Positions 58,223-64,000 of a DNA stretch of 64,000 nt are shown piece after piece (the stretch's first letter is position 1; each line of letters opens with the position of its first letter). The stretch is taken from positions 141,001-205,000 of the forward strand of contig JAODUO010000115.1 in the NCBI GenBank assembly GCA_025642075.2, written 5' to 3'. Made by a program: the position numbers and the translations under genes. The notes under the pieces were generated by a model, which saw nothing but the letters and a program-made list of their open reading frames with translations, did no database searches and was not told where the DNA came from. This stretch comes from Ridgeia piscesae. Lineage: Eukaryota > Annelida > Polychaeta > Sabellida > Siboglinidae.

Positions 58223-61200
58223 GCACTCGACGCATGGGTACGATCGCATACCAGACGGCTTTCAGGTTTCGTATCCGCAACATTTCAGTGATTTCTTTCC
58301 GTCAGATCGACGCCGGGTGTTGTATTGGCTTGTGCCTTTGGTGAATGGACAGGGACGCTTCACGCAGATGGACGTGTGTTCTCGTAATGTTGCACGCAGA
58401 CTGTGTCATTCTCACGGATAGATTTCTATTTATAAGAGTTTATATTATCAAATACGTACAGGGGTGATGTCGATAGTTTCAGGCCGACAGCTCGTGAATC
58501 TGTTGTGAGTTTACGACCCAGTGTTGTGGCTGCGGGTGTGTGGAGAGCGAATAGAAAATGGCTGCCATTAGTCAGGGAGCATTCATTATTTGCATAATTT
58601 CGCTGACAGTTGTAGGCTAAGCGGCCGTTAGTCGGTTGCCCACGCCTGTTATATTGCCATGGTCTGAGGGAGAAGGTTCCATTACGGGCACTAAAAGCTT
58701 CTTGGACTGATGCCGATGATGGGTTGCCAGGGCCACCTGTAATGTTAAAGTGCCGAAAAGTCGTTACACGAAATTGCCCCGGAGCCTTTCCCGTGCCTTG
58801 GTGGTGTTGAGGCTGCATTGACGTGAGTGACCGCGCAATGTTCCCAGTGCATTCATCGCTGTCAATGGCTGCAGATTATCTTTTATGCTCAGGTCAGCAG
58901 AAGGCGTGTAGCGTTATGCAAAGTGCATATTTTAGCCAACTGACTCTGCCGTGGTCCTTCGAAGGTTATGTAGTCAGCTATACCTTTCCCAAACCACCAT
59001 TTTTAATCCACCAATTCAGTTGATAACACAACCGCTAAAACCTATATTTACTATCCTTATGATCAACTATGTTCAGTGTCCATGCAGTTGAATTAGCGCC
59101 CCTGACTGGTGAGTGGACAGTGGTCAAGACTGACCGAGACACTGCCAGTAGGCACCTGACATGCATTGTGATTCCTTCCTCTCGCCCCAGCCAGGCATCT
59201 GTTTATCCAGTCTGCAGCCATTGATTTCTGACTGAAACTGTTGACTTGAAGGCATGAAACGCCGACATCAAAGACGGGGTCAGGTTGTAACGGAGGTCAG
59301 CTGGCACCTCGGTAGAATAAGATGTGCTCTTATTGTCATTTCAGGGTGATATTTGATCAGGATCTGCTTAAATAATTGGTTGACACTGTTAAAGAATAAG
59401 AACAAAAATAATGGTGAGCAAGTCGCGTGCGAGGCGCCAGTGTAAGAGGCTTGGTAATTGCACCGCGGGTATAATGTAACATTGTGGTAGTTTATGGTTA
59501 TTGCATCAACCCCGTATTGTCTGTTGTTTATTACACGATATGTTTACTGTTTATCTGAAATATCTACTTGATTTGCCATAGTTCTGTGCTATTTTGTTCA
59601 GTCTAATGATTCCACTGTTGTTTGCCACTAAGTGAAATGTTGATTCCTGACCATTTGTCTATAAACCAGTGTCCCTGGAGTGTCACGCAGCATGCAAAAG
59701 CTGACAGCACCACTTCACATTGTCAGCAACATCAAAGAACATTTTGTTAATTTATTAATGAGGCAAGTGGCCTAACTTCTCTGCCTCAGTTTGACTGGAC
59801 TGCCAGGTGTATGTAATCGAATGAGTGATGTTGAATCTGCCTACACAAGTGTATGAGTATTGGGGCATTGCTGATGATGGATGGAAATATTATTAAAGAG
59901 TCAAATTTATTATGCGGAGTTTGTCTGGTTTATTCTCATGCAAATGTGTACGTTGTCATCAGACAGATGTTTGATAGTCACACGGCTACTACTTGACAAG
60001 TAGTTGTCATTTCCCACAGATTCTACTGCATGACACTCATGTGAATGGGTGTTGATTTGACCTTCCGTTGCAAGGTCATCCTTTTGCAAAACAAACCAAA
60101 ATCACAAAATATGTGAGGACAAATCGTAATTTACTTTTGGGTTCAGGAGATGTAATAAAGTGCGTCTTTTGTTTATTGCGCGCGTAATACAACAGTAAAC
60201 TGCACAGGCCACCTCAAGTAAAATGAAATTTAGTTTTGTATCTCCGATTTTTTTTGTATCTCCGATTTGTATCTCCGATCTTTAAAATGAAACTTCATTT
60301 GCTGAAATATCGTCAATATTAACTCATAAATATGCATTTATTTGATTAGTTTTTGGTTTGTTTATCAAATAAAAAAAATGAGTTGGAACAGTATTTATGT
60401 GAGAATCACAAAATTAATTAGTTTTGACTATTTTGTCCAGAAAACATGTTATTGTATGTAATCAGATTAATCATTATAACAGTTGGCCAACAATTACAAG
60501 CAAAGACTTGCATTATTGTGTTAAAATATACATCAATATTTTGTGTAGGTCTACATTACTAAAATGTTATCATAGTTGATCACCTACAAGACAACCACAA
60601 ACAGCAGTGTCCCTGTTGCCCACTGGAACAAGTTGAATTTATGTAGATCATTTAATTTAGAGACTTATGTTGCTACACACGGTCCCACACACATCAGATA
60701 ATAAACAAAACAGTCTTCTCAAATTATTGTTATTATGAGGTCATCATGATCAATTTTTTTGTTAAACAGCATGACAACCGAATTGGCTACATTGTATATT
60801 AATCAGCAATGTGAAATAAATATCTAATGGTATGTTTGTTGCAGGCATTCCTGTGAAATTATATTCAATGTTGGCGTGCCAACAAATGCATTTGGACCAG
60901 GCCTTGTCACATGTCACGGCTTGTGTCATCCCAAACCTCACACAAGTTCCAAATTTACATAAAATGTGTCTGAAATAAAAAAGTAAAACATTGACATTAT
61001 ATAGGTCAAACAATAAGTCTCAAATTCCAGAACAAAATTAAGAAAAATTACAAACCCATTGCATTTATTAATGGTTTTTAAATGCCTACTGTGTGTTTTT
61101 ATGTATGAAGCGAAAGCAGTGAAAATTGAGAGTGCTGGTTATAAATTAAAAAAATATATATATTGCATTAATGACCTCTCTTAATGAACACATCTTTCTA

Positions 61201-62035
61201 CGGTATGTTGGCCTGTCACTGTTAATTATTACCAGGTCTGTGCAAGATTAAGCAAAATCTTTAAAATTTTACAAGAAAAGTTTTCAATTTGATTTTTAGA
61301 AACTAGACTATGATAAGTATAATTAGATATAATAAGAGAACATTGTAGTTAGAATGGCTTACAGATTACTCAGCGATGTATGGTTCTTTGTTGAAATGGT
61401 CCAGTTTTGATCTATTTTAATAGATTTGTCATTTGCAAAATTTGGGGATAAACTCCATATCACTCATAGTCTCCCCTCAGCCCACCCCCACCCCCCACCC
61501 CTGTTCACCATCTCACATCCAGTGTGTTTGTGTTGATGGCTGAATCAATGGATGTGGTCAGTTGACCTCACGTATAATATATAATATTGATCTTCGGCGA
61601 ACGGGTCAAGCCTGTGATCTACCATGACAGATGTCCAGGACAGATCTCTACTTGAGCCTTGTACTTGAGAAAGCTGCTGGGTGGTCTGGTTGGACAGTCC
61701 ACCGAGATGGGTTTTGCATTCATGAGCAGTGTGAATGCGAAACACTATACATTCTGATTTAAACAGTTTATTCACCACATACATAAATATTGTGTACTAT
61801 AAATAGTACATTACTGCCATTGTATGTCCGAAAATACGCATCTATTTATTCTATTGGTGTGCATTCACCCACTCTGACACGCACCAGTCGTTTATGCAGG
61901 TGTCATCTTGTGAATAATGTTATTTTATTAATCAACAATCAGTTATACCAACTCAGAGAAAGACCTACAAAAGTATATTTATTATAAATTATAACACATA
62001 ACACATAATGTTCAATGTCTATGCCCGGTCTGACA
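57552..62035 (+). other. 3'UTR and downstream intergenic DNA, no gene seen
   Basis: The proximal part is GC-moderate and may be 3'UTR. Possible polyadenylation signals include AATAAA at 60153-60158; none is clearly favoured. A (GACA)n run sits at 58191-58223. TGTATCTCCGATT is repeated three times at 60236-60281. 60200-61330 is AT-rich. Overlapping frames at 58426-58818 (minus, 130 codons) lack support. Confidence 0.45.
58191..58223. repeat. (GACA)n tetranucleotide microsatellite
   Basis: About 8 perfect GACA copies. Confidence 0.95.
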
Positions 62036-62039
62036 GGTC

Positions 62040-62165
62040 TCTCCTTACATGCCTCCCTTCCTCCCTGTCTCCCTTCCTTTCCTCCCTTCTTCCTTCCCTC
62101 CCTTCCTCCCTTCTTCCCTCACGCCCTCCTTCCCTACCTATCTTCCTGCCTCCCTCCTCCTTCCG
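62040..62165. repeat. (CCTT)-rich polypyrimidine tract
   Basis: About 125 bases of CCTTCCTCCCT-type words with few purines. Confidence 0.85.
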
Positions 62166-62685
62166 CTTTCTTGTATCACTTGACTTAGATAGGTTCTCCT
62201 TTCTAGTGTCATGTATCCTTTTTCAAATCTGATTTGTTCACGTGCAGGAACGTAATCATGGTGACATGTGTCGTGTCCAATGTCTTCTCCATCTTCTCCT
62301 TTGAAAACACTCATACTTCCTATTCAGCCTGTTTTGTGTGGAATCTTACGCAATTCCCGCGCACCTGTCATATTGATGAGAAGCAACAGGGACCATGTCT
62401 AACAAATAACAGCCTATAACTCTCAAATTTTTATCTTCGCTGTGCTTGATTCGCCTACAGTCTTTGTCTATATATAGACATGTTTATGAAGGAGAGATTC
62501 TTCCAGCGAACTGTATTGTGCTGTTCAAGCGTGTATTGGTGATTTATTTTGGCCAGGCAAAGGGCAGCACAAATTATTTATGTGGTGCTGGTTGGTGTGG
62601 CAATCAGCAGCACATGCCCTGGTCTGTCTAGGCAAACCAATGCCCTTGTCTGCACACATACCCTCAGTGTAACACATGTTGCACA
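62166..62685. other. Intergenic DNA, no gene seen
   Basis: Two frames of 61 codons without coding evidence; nothing recognised. Confidence 0.45.
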
Positions 62686-62689
62686 TACA

Positions 62690-63548
62690 TGCCCTAGATT
62701 TCTATCACATATATTTTAGTCATATGAATGCCCTAGCTTCGTCACTCATGCATTCAGATATACACATGTCATAGTCTCTTAACTCATACATTCAGGTATA
62801 TTCATGCCCTAGTCTCTTAACGTACACTCAGGTATACTCATGCCCTAGTCTCTAAACGTACACTCAGGTATACTCATGCCCTAGTCTCTAAACGTACACT
62901 CAGGTATACTCATGCCCTAGTCTCTAAACGTACACTCAGGTATACTCATGCCCTAGTCTCTTAACATACACTCAGGTATACTCATGCCCTAGTCTCTTAA
63001 CATACACTCAGGTATAATCATGCCCTAGTCTCTTAACATACATTCAGGTTATACTCATGCCCTAGTCTCTTAACATACATTCAGGTATACTCATGCCCTA
63101 GTCTCTTAACATACATTCAGGTATACTCATGCCCTAGTCTCTTAAACAGTACACTTCAGGTATACTCATGCCCTAGTCTCTAGTCTCTTAACATACATTC
63201 AGGTATACTCATGCCCTAGTCTCTTAACATACATTCAGGTATACTCATGCCCTAGTATCTTAACATACATTCAGGTATACTCATGCCCTAGTCTCTTAAC
63301 ATACATTCAGTTATACTCATGCCCTAGTCTCTTAACATACATTCAGGTATACTCATGCCCTAGTCTCTTAACATACATTCAGGTATACTCATGCCCTAGT
63401 CTCTTAACATACATTCAGGTATACTCATGCCCTAGTCTCTTAACATACATTCAGGTATACTCATGCCCTAGTCTCTTAACATACATTCAGGTATACTCAT
63501 GCCCTAGTCTCTTAACATACATTCAGGTATACTCATGCCCTAGTCTCA
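62690..63548. repeat. 36-bp minisatellite
   Basis: About 23 units of CTTAACATACATTCAGGTAT followed by ACTCATGCCCTAGTCT. The left end (62690-62810) is degenerate with units of about 60 bases. Units at 62820-62960 carry the AACGTACACTCAGG variant; those after 63010 are nearly identical. One slipped unit at 63140-63190 duplicates CTCTAGT. Confidence 0.96.
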
Positions 63549-64000
63549 CATACATTCAAATTTGAAATACACTTTCGGACTTGAGAGGCCCATCTCGCCT
63601 AACCCACGTTTATGGTCAGTGAATGGTTATGTGACAGTATTGCCTTGGCAGGTTCAGTCCCTGGGGATTGTCTCAAAAATTACCAATAACTTGACGACAC
63701 GGATGATGGCAAGCTGAGTCAGACTGACCACTCACCCAAATTGGAAGCGACTGACCATTACATGTGGAACACGTCCAAGCCACAGCTGCAGCATACTGAC
63801 CAGTGGCTCGAGCACTCAATCAAAGTATTGTGGTCAAATATGCAGGTCCCTTATTAATTAAAGGTAAACAATATGCAATTGTTTGGATATGCCCACATAA
63901 AACATTGAATACAGTCAAACCATTTGCAACTACATTCAACAATATAACTCCGGTGTTTTACTCACAATTTGTTTTCAAAACGCAAGATTCTAGAGTATTA
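63549..64000. other. Intergenic DNA at right edge, no gene seen
   Basis: Unique-looking sequence. GCAGGTTCAGTCCCTGG near 63649 resembles a polymerase III B box, but no A box stands at the right distance. Confidence 0.4.

Noticed and set aside
63590..63760. B-box-like GGTTCAGTCCC as a possible tRNA or SINE
   Set aside because: No A box at the correct distance and no shared body with either SINE family.

Overview
The window is animal nuclear DNA. Coding sequence is sparse and carried in short exons bounded by GT/AG introns of 2-3.6 kb. tRNA-derived SINEs, a TIR DNA transposon remnant and kilobase-scale minisatellites fill most of the rest. Together with a FAM53-family gene (a metazoan family), this points to an invertebrate metazoan with a large, repeat-rich genome. 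A lophotrochozoan, possibly a marine mollusc, is my best guess, but the species cannot be read from the sequence. There are no bacterial-style operons, CRISPR arrays or rRNA genes. Most long open frames here are by-products of tandem repeats whose period is a multiple of 3.

Layout. 1-25 kb is repeat-dominated: a 44-46 bp minisatellite (1-1150), a 4.4 kb array of 21-bp units with ~995-bp higher-order structure (3215-7605), two copies of a tRNA-derived SINE in opposite orientation (10.35-10.70 kb and 11.99-12.36 kb), a 16-bp array (15.1-15.7 kb), a 3.3 kb array of 29-bp units broken by a C17-G88 homopolymer (16.55-19.89 kb), a C-rich tract (20.9-21.4 kb), an ATTTG microsatellite, and a 28-bp array followed by a GTTGCT hexamer run (24.3-25.0 kb). 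25-29.6 kb shows no recognisable feature. At 29.6-30.15 kb there is a GC-rich, probably terminal, coding exon of an unidentified plus-strand gene.

30-47 kb is richer in CpG. It holds a 62-bp minisatellite with exact 496-bp higher-order periodicity (32.5-33.4 kb), a cluster of a second tRNA-derived SINE family (34.4-35.5 kb), several microsatellites, clusters of TCF/LEF-like CCTTTGA motifs (40.9-43.5 kb) and a 1.3 kb TIR transposon with a decayed pogo-type transposase start (43617-44911).

48.0-57.6 kb carries the one gene I can reconstruct end to end: a plus-strand FAM53-family gene with four coding exons (48041-48118, 51758-51824, 53812-54347, 57534-57551). Splice phases all match, giving 232 residues. 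The start resembles the conserved FAM53 N-terminus and the end carries the conserved RP.LDF.KM block after a basic cluster. Vertebrate FAM53 proteins are nuclear regulators; FAM53B/Simplet promotes beta-catenin nuclear localisation. Intron 1 holds four CACGTG E-boxes at exact 16-bp spacing, and intron 3 holds a homogeneous 13-bp array. 57.6-62 kb is 3'UTR/intergenic DNA. The window closes with a CCTT-rich tract and a 36-bp minisatellite (62.7-63.55 kb).

All gene calls come from reading splice signals and translations by eye. No alignment, expression or database search was run.
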